Both the position numbers and the translations under genes were made by a program. Under the pieces are notes generated by a model. It saw only the letters and a list, made by a program, of their open reading frames with translations. It made no database searches and was not told where the DNA came from. Below, one piece after another: positions 1 through 6,291 of a stretch of 6,577 bases of DNA. The stretch's first letter is position 1; every line of letters starts with the position of its first letter. The stretch comes from Bacteroidetes bacterium UBA4009 (GTDB taxonomy: Bacteria; Bacteroidota; Bacteroidia; NS11-12g; UBA9320), in contig DGBH01000193.1 in assembly GCA_002384205.1 (NCBI GenBank), positions 1 to 6,577 of the forward strand, written 5' to 3'.

Positions 1-158
1 GTAAAACTTGCATAATTAGTGCCGCTAGTAGCTGCACCAGAATTAATGGTATACGTACCACTAAGTTGTGCTGAAACCGCCCCTGCACATAGCATGGAGC
101 CGAAAACAGCCATAGTTTTTAGATAGAAAAGCCAATTTCTGTTGTAATTTTTTTTCAT
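1..158 (-). CDS. Secreted protein, N-terminal fragment (cut by the window edge)
   Basis: This is an open reading frame on the minus strand from an ATG at 158 to the window edge, 52 codons plus two bases. The translation begins MKKNYNRNWLFYLKTMAVFG, followed by a small-residue stretch ending in VSA and then QLSGTYTINS. This is a classic Sec signal peptide: a basic start, a hydrophobic core at about residues 9-28, and probable cleavage after VSA at about residue 30. The mature start, with 'SGTYTI' followed by a Ser/Thr/Gly/Asn-rich run and 'TNYASFT', resembles the start of the large surface or secreted proteins of Bacteroidota that often carry a C-terminal type IX secretion (T9SS) sorting domain. 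That domain would lie outside the window, so the T9SS link is inference. A good promoter candidate lies just upstream. The function cannot be stated from this fragment. Confidence 0.8.
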   Translation of the reverse strand, partial: MKKNYNRNWLFYLKTMAVFGSMLCAGAVSAQLSGTYTINSGAATSGTNYASF

Positions 159-190
159 ACGCTTTAGATTGTTATTACGTTTTAAGAATC

Positions 191-219
191 CAAAACTATA
201 AAAAAAAACATAGAGTCAA
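191..219 (-). promoter_or_regulatory. Bacteroidota-type promoter for the secreted-protein gene
   Basis: Read on the minus strand, TAGTTTTG (198-191) matches the Bacteroidota -7 consensus TAnnTTTG exactly. TTG (219-217) lies 18 bp upstream of it as the -33 element, within the 17-23 bp spacing described for flavobacterial promoters. The spacer contains a T-run. Transcription would start near 185, leaving a leader of roughly 25-30 nt before the ATG at 158. The placement between two tandem genes fits an independent promoter. The match is by eye only. Confidence 0.55.
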
Positions 220-259
220 GCCAATATGTCTAAAAATAATTCATTTTTTTTTAAAATAT

Positions 260-274
260 GACATTACTAATGTC
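260..274. repeat. Short perfect palindrome over the comEC stop codon
   Basis: GACATTA-C-TAATGTC is a perfect 7+1+7 palindrome whose edge overlaps the comEC stop codon (TGA, 275-273 on the minus strand). As RNA it could form only a weak hairpin of 5-6 AT-rich pairs. On the minus strand it is followed by ATATTTT and then an A-run rather than a clean U-tract, so it would be a poor intrinsic terminator. It lies about 40 bp upstream of the -33 element of the secreted-protein promoter, so an operator is the other possibility. Neither role is proven. Confidence 0.35.
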
Positions 275-2336
275 ATAAATTAGTTTTATTTGCACCTAAA
301 ACTCTTTGTTTTTCAAACCTTTCGCCCTCTATTTTATCTATAAATATGGTGGTGTCCCCTCGAATATGAATTTTTACATAGTTAAGGAATGATTCCGATT
401 TTTTGGAGCCAATTACAAGATTATTCACTTCTATATCATTATTTAAGTACCCCTTGTAAGCATCTGTCAAAAAATAGGATTTGTTATCAAACCAAACAAA
501 TCCATTTCCAAGTGATTGTATATTTCCATATCGGGCTTTTAATGCAAGCGCTTCCATAGGTACAAGTGCGCATTTTGATATGCGATTATTTACCAAGTAT
601 GGTTTTATAGTGTAATCATATACCGCATCCGTATATGCATATTTAGATGCTATTAAAGTAAGTTTATCCTTTACTCTAAAACCAATCAAAATTTCTTTTT
701 TTACATCAAAGACTATATATTCATTTTGAAGCAGTGCCTTTTGGTAAACATAATCATCCGCTATAAAACCCATCACAGCTATAAGAGCTAAACTATAGCC
801 TTGCCACCATTTTTGGACCAATGCAATTGATATTACAAGTAGAAACACATATACCATCAGCAGCTGGTTAAAAGTAATGTGCACATTTGCGAAGATAGAA
901 TAGGGCAATTGTTGAATATAGCTGGCTGTTTGTACAATAAATCGTATATACACTTCTGCCAAGTCTGCTAAATATTGAGCAACGGGTTCATATATAAATG
1001 TGCTCATCACCATAAATACGCCTAAATATAAGACTACACTAATACACGGTAACACAAGCAAATTGGATAGCAGAAAATAGTTGGGGAACTGATGGAAATA
1101 ATAGAGTCCTAGCGGAAAGGTTGTTAGCTGTGCTGCTAGACTGACGCATATCAATGTCATCACCTTATCCCCTGTTTTGCTTGAGGCTCGCCATATAGCC
1201 TTGAAATAATCGGTGTAAAAGACAATACCAATAACCGCTAAAAACGAGAATTGAAAACCTACATTATAAATATTAAGCGGATTTACCAGTAATAAAATGA
1301 AACAGGCAAATGAGAGTGTATTGTAGAGATTTGTCTTTCGCTGGAAGGCCTTAGCCACAATAACAGTGGCAAACATGATGGCTGCACGTGAAACAGAAGG
1401 GGAGAATCCCGTAACCAAGCAATATAAAAAAAGTGCTAAAAGAATAATAATGGACTTTATAACACGCGAACGGCCTTTACTGCTACCTAGTAATAGTAAG
1501 TAACTTAAAAGAGTATATATAATACCAACGTGTAAGCCAGAAACAGCCAAAACGTGTATGGTTCCTGTCTTAGAAAAAGCTTCAAGCCAATTCTCGTCTA
1601 AATCTTCTTTGTATCCAAAAACGATTGCTTCGGCAACTCCTCTTACTGATACATCTTTAAAATAGTGATCAAATATGTTTTGTAGCGAGCTTTGCCATTT
1701 ATAGCCAAGCGCATATAGGGGATTTACCTTATTGCCTCCTGTTGCATGCCACCTTTCACTTGTTAAATACCCATTGTGATATATGCTAGTGGTTGCATAA
1801 TACTTTTTAAAATTGAATTGAAATGGGTTCTTACTTGCTGCAATTTCGTTTAGTTGACCTCTTATAATTATATAATCACCATAGCTTAACGATAAGCTTG
1901 CACTGTCTTTAGCAAGATAGACTTGAGCCTTCCCTTGCGTCTTATGATTTTTAGTTGCTTGATTAGCCGCACTTATTTGAACAAGGCAAGAAACTGACTT
2001 TTCTTTTTCTTGGGGTGCCTCAATAACCCTCGCCACCATATACCTTACATCATTAATTTGTGAGAAATGAGTCGTATACGTGTTTTCCTGTCTGGTATGC
2101 GTCAGTAGAATTCCCGACAAAAAAAATAAAAGTAGTATGATAATAGACCCAGCAAACTGAAAGCTTCTTTGGATTTTTTTCCTTAGGTAAAAATGTAAAC
2201 CAATAGAAACCAGAATAAATAATAGGGTTATTAATTGCACCCAAAAAATAGATGCTAAAAAGAAATCGGTGCAGATAATTCCACCGATAAAGGGCACGAG
2301 GAAGCGCAGAAGGGGGATATGCCTCCAGAAAAACAT
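273..2336 (-). CDS. comEC: ComEC/Rec2-family DNA uptake channel protein, without nuclease domain
   Basis: ComEC is the inner-membrane channel that passes single-stranded DNA into the cytoplasm in natural transformation. The 687-aa product starts MFFWRHIPLLRFLVPFIGGI, typical of the Bacteroidota branch, with two or three helices in the first 80 residues. A soluble OB-like/DUF4131 segment follows at about 90-200, including the 'KNPFQFNFKKYYA' motif. The polytopic competence domain runs from about 230 to 530 and carries both family hallmarks: HVLAVSGLHVG at 261-271 and GFSPSVSRA at 310-318. The last 150 or so residues are soluble, but I see no HxHxDH metallo-beta-lactamase motif, so the C-terminal nuclease-like domain of Bacillus-type ComEC is absent, as is common in this phylum. 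The ATG at 2336 lies 5 bp after the stop of the upstream gene, so the two are co-transcribed. No frameshift is seen. The family call is secure; that this organism is actually competent is inference. Confidence 0.93.
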   Translation of the reverse strand: MFFWRHIPLLRFLVPFIGGIICTDFFLASIFWVQLITLLFILVSIGLHFYLRKKIQRSFQFAGSIIILLLFFLSGILLTHTRQENTYTTHFSQINDVRYMVARVIEAPQEKEKSVSCLVQISAANQATKNHKTQGKAQVYLAKDSASLSLSYGDYIIIRGQLNEIAASKNPFQFNFKKYYATTSIYHNGYLTSERWHATGGNKVNPLYALGYKWQSSLQNIFDHYFKDVSVRGVAEAIVFGYKEDLDENWLEAFSKTGTIHVLAVSGLHVGIIYTLLSYLLLLGSSKGRSRVIKSIIILLALFLYCLVTGFSPSVSRAAIMFATVIVAKAFQRKTNLYNTLSFACFILLLVNPLNIYNVGFQFSFLAVIGIVFYTDYFKAIWRASSKTGDKVMTLICVSLAAQLTTFPLGLYYFHQFPNYFLLSNLLVLPCISVVLYLGVFMVMSTFIYEPVAQYLADLAEVYIRFIVQTASYIQQLPYSIFANVHITFNQLLMVYVFLLVISIALVQKWWQGYSLALIAVMGFIADDYVYQKALLQNEYIVFDVKKEILIGFRVKDKLTLIASKYAYTDAVYDYTIKPYLVNNRISKCALVPMEALALKARYGNIQSLGNGFVWFDNKSYFLTDAYKGYLNNDIEVNNLVIGSKKSESFLNYVKIHIRGDTTIFIDKIEGERFEKQRVLGANKTNL

Positions 2337-2341
2337 TTACA

Positions 2342-3025
2342 TCAGAGGTGTTTTCGGTACATAAGAACTTTTAACTCATCTCTCAACTCTTCATTTTCCC
2401 ATTTATACTTTTCTTTTGCCGCATGGAATAGTTGAAAAGCTTGATCCCTGCTCGATGCTCCATCCAATTCAGCCATAAATGCATTATATGCAGAGGCCTC
2501 GCCGGCAAAAAATTCACTTTGAAGTTCGAATCGTTTGGCCAACGATATTGCTTTTGGAATACTATCTATAGGTTGATTGCTGAATTTTTCAAACAACGAT
2601 AGCATGTCCGCTTCCATTTTTTCTTTTTTAATGGGCAACTTTGATTCTGGTGCAACAACCTCTGAATTGAGTATTTTTTCAACTGGCAGAGCTATGATTT
2701 CCTCAGATTGAACATTAAGATCTTCCTCTTTAGCTGTTTCGGTGATTTCATTTTTAGACGCTACCACCTCTGCGGCTATATGATCTGAAGACTTAGGAGT
2801 TAAAGAAGATTCCAGGTGAGTCGTATTCTGAACGCTAGATTTAGCCACAATTTTACCTTTCAAGGCTAATAAATTCACTTGGTCGTACAGATCTATGCAT
2901 TGCTTTCGCAAAACATCTATATCTAGCTGAGACAGTTTCTCTGCATGCAAACTCAATCTTCCGTTGTGTATGCTCAATAATTCAAGTAACTCATCAATTT
3001 TGCTGTGAATATTTTCTCTGCTCAT
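2342..3025 (-). CDS. Conserved Bacteroidota protein of unknown function, cotranscribed with comEC
   Basis: This 227-aa cytoplasmic protein has no signal peptide or membrane segment. It has three parts: an N-terminal helical, probably coiled-coil segment (about 1-60, rich in Leu/Ile/Glu/Lys); a low-complexity acidic linker with many Ser, Glu, Val and Lys residues (about 62-135); and a compact C-terminal helical domain (about 138-227). The C-terminal pattern, KAISLAKRFELQSEFFAGEA, then a YNAFMAELDG segment, then KYKW, resembles a module at the C-termini of several uncharacterised Bacteroidota proteins (the 'RFxFxxELFxGxxxxYNxAIxxLN' type). That resemblance is from memory, not a search. The ATG at 3025 is preceded by AT-rich DNA and no Shine-Dalgarno. 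The stop lies 5 bp before comEC, suggesting one transcript. A role in DNA uptake is only guilt by association. Confidence 0.82.
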   Translation of the reverse strand: MSRENIHSKIDELLELLSIHNGRLSLHAEKLSQLDIDVLRKQCIDLYDQVNLLALKGKIVAKSSVQNTTHLESSLTPKSSDHIAAEVVASKNEITETAKEEDLNVQSEEIIALPVEKILNSEVVAPESKLPIKKEKMEADMLSLFEKFSNQPIDSIPKAISLAKRFELQSEFFAGEASAYNAFMAELDGASSRDQAFQLFHAAKEKYKWENEELRDELKVLMYRKHL

Positions 3026-3082
3026 AATATAACTACGAATAAAATCAATTAAATATTACTTTCGAATTCTCTTATCAACACC

Positions 3083-3670
3083 ATGTTTGTAGAACCCAAA
3101 AATAGTAAAGGATGGATAGAAGTTATATGCGGATCTATGTTTTCGGGTAAAACGGAAGAACTTATTCGACGCGTAAAACGTGCTAAAATAGCAAAACAAC
3201 AAGTCCGCATTTTTAAACCCAAAATGGAGACACGTTATGATAAAGTAAAAGTAGTGTCTCATGATGACAACTATCTAGACTCCTTTCCTGTAGACTCGGC
3301 AGCTGAAATATTAAATTGGCTTGAAGGTGTAGATGTAGTAGGAATAGATGAAGCCCAATTTTTTGACGCTGAACTTCCGGACGTTTGCAATGAACTTGCT
3401 AACCGAAACTTGCGAGTAGTTATAGCAGGTTTAGACATGGATTATCTGGCTAAACCATTTGGGGTAATGCCCAAGTTGATGGCGATGGCTGAATATGTAA
3501 CCAAAGTACATGCCATCTGCATGCAATGTGGCAGCGAAGCTCAATATTCTTATCGTTTTTCTAAAAGCGGCGGACAAGTACAACTAGGCGAAAAAGAACA
3601 ATATGAACCTAGATGTCGTAAGTGTTTTGTTACAGGAATGGCAGAACAAGCATCGGATACACATAAATAA
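3083..3670 (+). CDS. tdk: Thymidine kinase (type II, TK1-like)
   Basis: This enzyme phosphorylates thymidine (and deoxyuridine) with ATP to give dTMP in the cytoplasmic pyrimidine salvage pathway. The 195-aa length is normal for the family. Visible motifs are Walker A GSMFSGKT at 17-24, a His-Asp-Asp at about 60-62, the Walker B/catalytic DEAQFF at 89-94 (Glu90 as catalytic base), AGLDMDY at 115-121 for the nucleotide lid, and the structural zinc site formed by two CxxC pairs, Cys146/149 and Cys178/181. Everything needed for activity is present. The ATG at 3083 gives the expected short N-terminal extension before the Walker A strand; there is no Shine-Dalgarno. It is divergent from the comEC unit, with 57 bp between the start codons. 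Its last 41 bp overlap the 3' end of the convergent UbiA-like gene. Confidence 0.96.
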   Translation: MFVEPKNSKGWIEVICGSMFSGKTEELIRRVKRAKIAKQQVRIFKPKMETRYDKVKVVSHDDNYLDSFPVDSAAEILNWLEGVDVVGIDEAQFFDAELPDVCNELANRNLRVVIAGLDMDYLAKPFGVMPKLMAMAEYVTKVHAICMQCGSEAQYSYRFSKSGGQVQLGEKEQYEPRCRKCFVTGMAEQASDTHK

Positions 3671-4484
3671 AATCGCCCCAAAAACGATACCTGTCGTTGA
3701 TCTTAAAAAAGTCGGAGAACAGGGAAATTACACCCAATGATATAATCATAGAGGCAAATAGAAAAAAGTGCACCCATTCTATCTCAGACCTTTGAAATGC
3801 AATGGCCGTTAAAATCATGGCTATCGTTAAGCTAGCAAAAACAAATATTTTCACCGTTTTATCATCATAGATACGAGCAATCGACATGGTCTTGGCCTTC
3901 TCGTCTTCCTCTTTATCAAAAAAAGAGAATAGCATAAGATTAGATAAATTGATAAAATAAAACAACCCGAAAAGAAACCGGCCGTCTATCACGATATTTT
4001 TATGCTGTACCTCAACATAAGGAGTGAGCACAAATCCAAGTGTCACCACAAAAGCAATAAATACTTCTTTCAAAAAGAACTTTCGCTTTACATCCTCAGA
4101 AGTAAAATAGTTTATTAAAAAATGAAGTCCTGTAAAAGCAACAAGCCATCCACAAAAGGTATAATAAACCCGCGGCACAAAAAATGCCATTATTCCTAAA
4201 ATTACAGCTACCAAAACCAACAGAATTTTAATATTGGTTCGGTTTATGTAGTGTGCAGTGTGTCTTCGTGTCGATACATTCTCTTTAAGTTTAATAGCAT
4301 CTAGTAAGTGATCTAGCGTATATATAAACCAAACTCCAAGTGAAAACCCCACTGCAATAAGCATATTCGGCTCTACCAGATAAATCGTACTAAAAAAGAG
4401 AAATGAGCTAAATGAGCCTAGTGTTACCCATATGCTATATGTATTTATAAAATGAATGAATGAAGAAATAGATGCTCTCCTCAT
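3630..4484 (-). CDS. UbiA-like polytopic membrane protein, last gene of the Mrp-Nfu operon
   Basis: This 284-aa protein has about eight or nine predicted membrane segments and no cleavable signal. Two polar motifs sit where UbiA prenyltransferases bind Mg-diphosphate. The first is YTLDHLLDA at 55-63, in place of the usual N-x-x-x-D-x-x-x-D, followed by a basic RRHTAHY at 73-79. The second is the acidic loop FFDKEEDE at 188-195, with Asp190 and Asp194 in D-x-x-x-D spacing. This places it in or near the UbiA superfamily as a divergent Bacteroidota group. The Asn of the first motif is replaced by Tyr55, so prenyl transfer cannot be assumed and no substrate can be named. The ATG at 4484 is 10 bp after the stop of the nfu gene, indicating cotranscription. 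The 3' end runs 41 bp into tdk on the opposite strand. The superfamily assignment is moderately confident; the function is unknown. Confidence 0.85.
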   Translation of the reverse strand: MRRASISSFIHFINTYSIWVTLGSFSSFLFFSTIYLVEPNMLIAVGFSLGVWFIYTLDHLLDAIKLKENVSTRRHTAHYINRTNIKILLVLVAVILGIMAFFVPRVYYTFCGWLVAFTGLHFLINYFTSEDVKRKFFLKEVFIAFVVTLGFVLTPYVEVQHKNIVIDGRFLFGLFYFINLSNLMLFSFFDKEEDEKAKTMSIARIYDDKTVKIFVFASLTIAMILTAIAFQRSEIEWVHFFLFASMIISLGVISLFSDFFKINDRYRFWGDFIYVYPMLVLPFL

Positions 4485-4494
4485 TAAAAGAATA

Positions 4495-4725
4495 TTACTC
4501 TACCGCTAAAACTTCTAACACCTCAGGAAGCATATTTTTAATGGTCTCTTCCAAGCCTGCTTTCATCGTGAAGTGACTGATGCTACATGTACTACACGCG
4601 CCAAGTAATTTTAGCGTTACCACTTTGTTTTCATAAGAGACTAGTTCTACATCACCACCATCTTTTTTTAGAAATGGTCTCATAGTTTCTAGCGCGTCTT
4701 CTATGATGGTTTCGGATACTGTCAT
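4495..4725 (-). CDS. nfu: NifU C-terminal-domain (Nfu) Fe-S scaffold/carrier protein
   Basis: This is a stand-alone Nfu domain that transiently holds a [4Fe-4S] cluster and passes it to target enzymes. The 76-aa product contains the family signature: a short helix ending in RPFLKKDGGDVELV (16-29), a beta-strand segment, and the cluster ligands in LGACSTCSIS (41-50) with Cys44 and Cys47. A helix follows, and then a typical P-E-V end. It has no A-type or NifU N-terminal domain, so this is the minimal form common in Bacteroidota. I chose the ATG at 4725. An in-frame TTG at 4737 would add four residues (MTHI) before it, but nothing supports it over the ATG. It starts 18 bp after the mrp stop and ends 10 bp before the UbiA-like gene, as an operon member. 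Pairing with Mrp supports the Fe-S role. Confidence 0.93.
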   Translation of the reverse strand: MTVSETIIEDALETMRPFLKKDGGDVELVSYENKVVTLKLLGACSTCSISHFTMKAGLEETIKNMLPEVLEVLAVE

Positions 4726-4743
4726 TATATGAGTCAAAGATAT

Positions 4744-5754
4744 CTATTTTTCTCTATTCGCTGCTATTATGGATAATTTTTGGACCAGCTTACCTACTAT
4801 TGGAAGGTAACTCTTTTGCATATTAGCGAAGGTCTTATCCTCCTCTAAAGGAATAGTGCCTAATAAATCTATATTCCATTCTTCACTTAGATTTTTACCT
4901 CCATCTTTACCAAATAAATAGTATTTACGGCCATCTTCTGGCTGGAAATAACTCATGTTTTCTACCACCCCGAGTATTTCCTGTTTTAAATGAGGATTTG
5001 TAAACATGTCAAGGGCTTTTCGAGTATCGGCTACCGCAACTTCTTCAGGTGTGGTAACTATTACTACACCACTTAACGGTATGTGTTGCATTATACTTAA
5101 GTGCGCATCTCCTGTGCCAGGCGGCAAGTCTACAAACAAATAGTCTAGGTCTCCCCATTTTACATCGGTGCAAAATTGAGATATTGCCTTACTTAACATA
5201 GGACCACGCCACACTAAAGCTTGTTTAGATTCTACCAAGTATCCTATGCTCATAGTCTTAAGGCCATTAAATTCTATCGGTAACATTAGCTCCCCCTCCA
5301 TTGCCGGTTTCTGTCCTTGCGTACCCAGCAAGGTCGGGATGGATGGACCGTGTATATCTGCATCTAGCAGTCCTACTTTTGCCCCTGCTTCACTCAGTGT
5401 TTTAGCAAGATTAATTGCTACCGTGCTCTTTCCTACACCTCCTTTACCAGAAGCTATGGCTATAATATTTCGAATACCGCTAAGTACTGTGCTATTTTCT
5501 CTGCTGGATTGTACATTACTGGTAATGTTTATTTGAACGTCGGCATCAGCACTCACCATAGTGTGTATAGCGGTAGTACATGCTCTTGCAATGCTTTCTT
5601 TCATAGGACATGCAGGAGTTGTAAGCACTAAGTCAAATGCCACTTTCTGTCCATCAATCTCTATTTTTTGAATCATGCCAAGCGTTACCAAATCTTTATT
5701 AAGATCTGGATCGTCTACATAGCTTAGCGCCTTGAGTATTTGGTCTTGGGTCAT
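4744..5754 (-). CDS. mrp: Mrp/ApbC-family Fe-S cluster carrier P-loop ATPase
   Basis: Mrp (ApbC) is a cytoplasmic ATPase that carries Fe-S clusters to apoproteins. The 336-aa product has an N-terminal MIP18/DUF59 domain (about 3-78) with the TTPACPM cysteine motif. A MinD/Mrp ATPase domain follows: deviant Walker A GKGGVGKST at 103-111, LLDADIHGPS at 129-138, Walker B region DLPPGTGD at 209-216, and the TTPEEVAVAD segment. The ENMSYF motif at 265-270 is followed by a KYYLFGKDGG segment. The CxxC pair that bridges a cluster in E. coli-type Mrp between ENM and FG is absent, as in other Bacteroidota as I recall them. The start codon shares bases with the upstream stop (TAATG), which implies translational coupling, and nfu follows 18 bp later. 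The family is certain; the exact targets are unknown. Confidence 0.95.
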   Translation of the reverse strand: MTQDQILKALSYVDDPDLNKDLVTLGMIQKIEIDGQKVAFDLVLTTPACPMKESIARACTTAIHTMVSADADVQINITSNVQSSRENSTVLSGIRNIIAIASGKGGVGKSTVAINLAKTLSEAGAKVGLLDADIHGPSIPTLLGTQGQKPAMEGELMLPIEFNGLKTMSIGYLVESKQALVWRGPMLSKAISQFCTDVKWGDLDYLFVDLPPGTGDAHLSIMQHIPLSGVVIVTTPEEVAVADTRKALDMFTNPHLKQEILGVVENMSYFQPEDGRKYYLFGKDGGKNLSEEWNIDLLGTIPLEEDKTFANMQKSYLPIVGKLVQKLSIIAANREK

Positions 5755-6074
5755 TATATTTTTTTTCTTAAAAAAGGAAACATTCTTTTATTCATTTTGA
5801 GTACAAACCATTTTACGAATTGGTGTTCTCCTAGCAAACTGCCAATGGTAAAAAGTAAAATTTGATACATAAAATAAACAATAACAACAGTGATCATGAC
5901 TTCGTACCAAATGAGTTCAGCGTATGTTGACTTCTGAAACAAGCTCATTGTAATGGGTCTGCGCACAAAGCCAATGGAACTTCCCGTAAGCGCGAAGATT
6001 ATAAAAATCCAGATCATTCGTTTGTCAGACTGAATATTCCACTTTGTTTTCAACTTTTCCCATAGGACTCTCAT
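5754..6074 (-). CDS. Small two-helix membrane protein, first gene of the Mrp operon (DUF6787-like)
   Basis: This 106-aa inner-membrane protein has a basic, Trp-containing N-terminus (WEKLKTKWNI), a first helix at about 20-37 containing FALTGSS, and an RRP turn. The second, longer helix spans about 55-81, followed by a strongly basic C-terminal tail with many Lys and Arg. The layout, including 'FALTGS' and the final FVKWFV...KRMF segment, resembles a small Bacteroidota family that I believe is DUF6787; this is recalled, not searched. The start is well fixed because an in-frame TAG lies just upstream (6089-6087) with no other start codon between. Its stop overlaps the mrp start as TAATG, so it is the promoter-proximal gene of the Fe-S operon. 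The function is unknown. Confidence 0.82.
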   Translation of the reverse strand: MRVLWEKLKTKWNIQSDKRMIWIFIIFALTGSSIGFVRRPITMSLFQKSTYAELIWYEVMITVVIVYFMYQILLFTIGSLLGEHQFVKWFVLKMNKRMFPFLRKKI

Positions 6075-6291
6075 ATTAGTGCAAAGCTATTTTTATTCAT
6101 AATAAACGGTCAAAGATAAAATAACCGTCCTAATGCACATTTAAAACACCGATTTTAAATTAAAATACACGATAGAAACAGTCACTATTTAGTCTAAAAT
6201 TTTACTGAACAAAAAAGGATACAATTGTTGAAAAACTTATTTTAAATCTCGAGTGTATTCCTAATCTTTGTCTCCTAGTAAAGAACATAGT
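6075..6291. other. Divergent intergenic regulatory region (217 bp)
   Basis: This AT-rich gap separates the minus-strand Mrp operon from the plus-strand acidic-protein gene and must hold the promoters of both. The minus-strand side has the TAnnTTTG boxes described separately. On the plus strand, AATCTTTG (6263-6270) differs from the -7 consensus at one base and would leave a leader of about 17 nt, but no TTG lies 17-23 bp upstream. A 15-bp A/T-only palindrome, ATTTTAA-A-TTAAAAT, sits at 6152-6166; in DNA this AT-rich it may be chance. No small ORF, tRNA or structured RNA is evident. Confidence 0.5.
6082..6114 (-). promoter_or_regulatory. Candidate Bacteroidota promoter for the Mrp operon
   Basis: On the minus strand, TAGCTTTG (6089-6082) is an exact TAnnTTTG -7 box, with TTTG (6114-6111) 21 bp upstream as the -33 box. 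Transcription would begin only a few bases before the ATG at 6074, so the message would be nearly leaderless. A second exact -7 match, TATCTTTG (6118-6111), overlaps that -33 element and would give a more usual leader of about 30 nt, but it has no good TTG at the right distance. Short arms ACGGT (6106-6110) and ACCGT (6123-6127) flank the second box and might bind a regulator. Which box is used cannot be decided by eye. Confidence 0.42.

Noticed and set aside
2053..2244. 63-aa minus-strand frame inside comEC.
   Set aside because: It is a shadow frame within a strongly supported gene and has no recognisable features.
3057..3064. TACTTTCG on the plus strand as the -7 box of tdk.
   Set aside because: It has one mismatch to TAnnTTTG and no TTG at the required distance, so it is too weak to list as a promoter, although tdk must have one in or near this 57-bp gap.
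3056..3262. 68-aa minus-strand frame opposite the tdk start.
   Set aside because: It is antisense to the Walker A region of tdk; its aromatic-rich composition is typical of a shadow frame.
3683..3698. AACGA-TACCTG-TCGTT hairpin just after the tdk stop as a terminator.
   Set aside because: The stem is only 5 bp, no T-tract follows, and it lies within the coding sequence of the UbiA-like gene.
4735..4743. Exact TAnnTTTG match (TATCTTTG, minus strand) just upstream of nfu, as an internal promoter.
   Set aside because: No TTG lies 17-23 bp upstream, and transcription would start almost on the ATG. The tight spacing of the genes argues for a simple operon.
5246..5536. 96-aa plus-strand frame opposite mrp.
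   Set aside because: It is antisense to the P-loop region of mrp; the sequence is a mirror of that gene and has no plausible start context.
6152..6166. A/T-only palindrome in the divergent intergenic region as an operator.
   Set aside because: Such palindromes arise easily by chance in DNA this AT-rich, and nothing else supports it.
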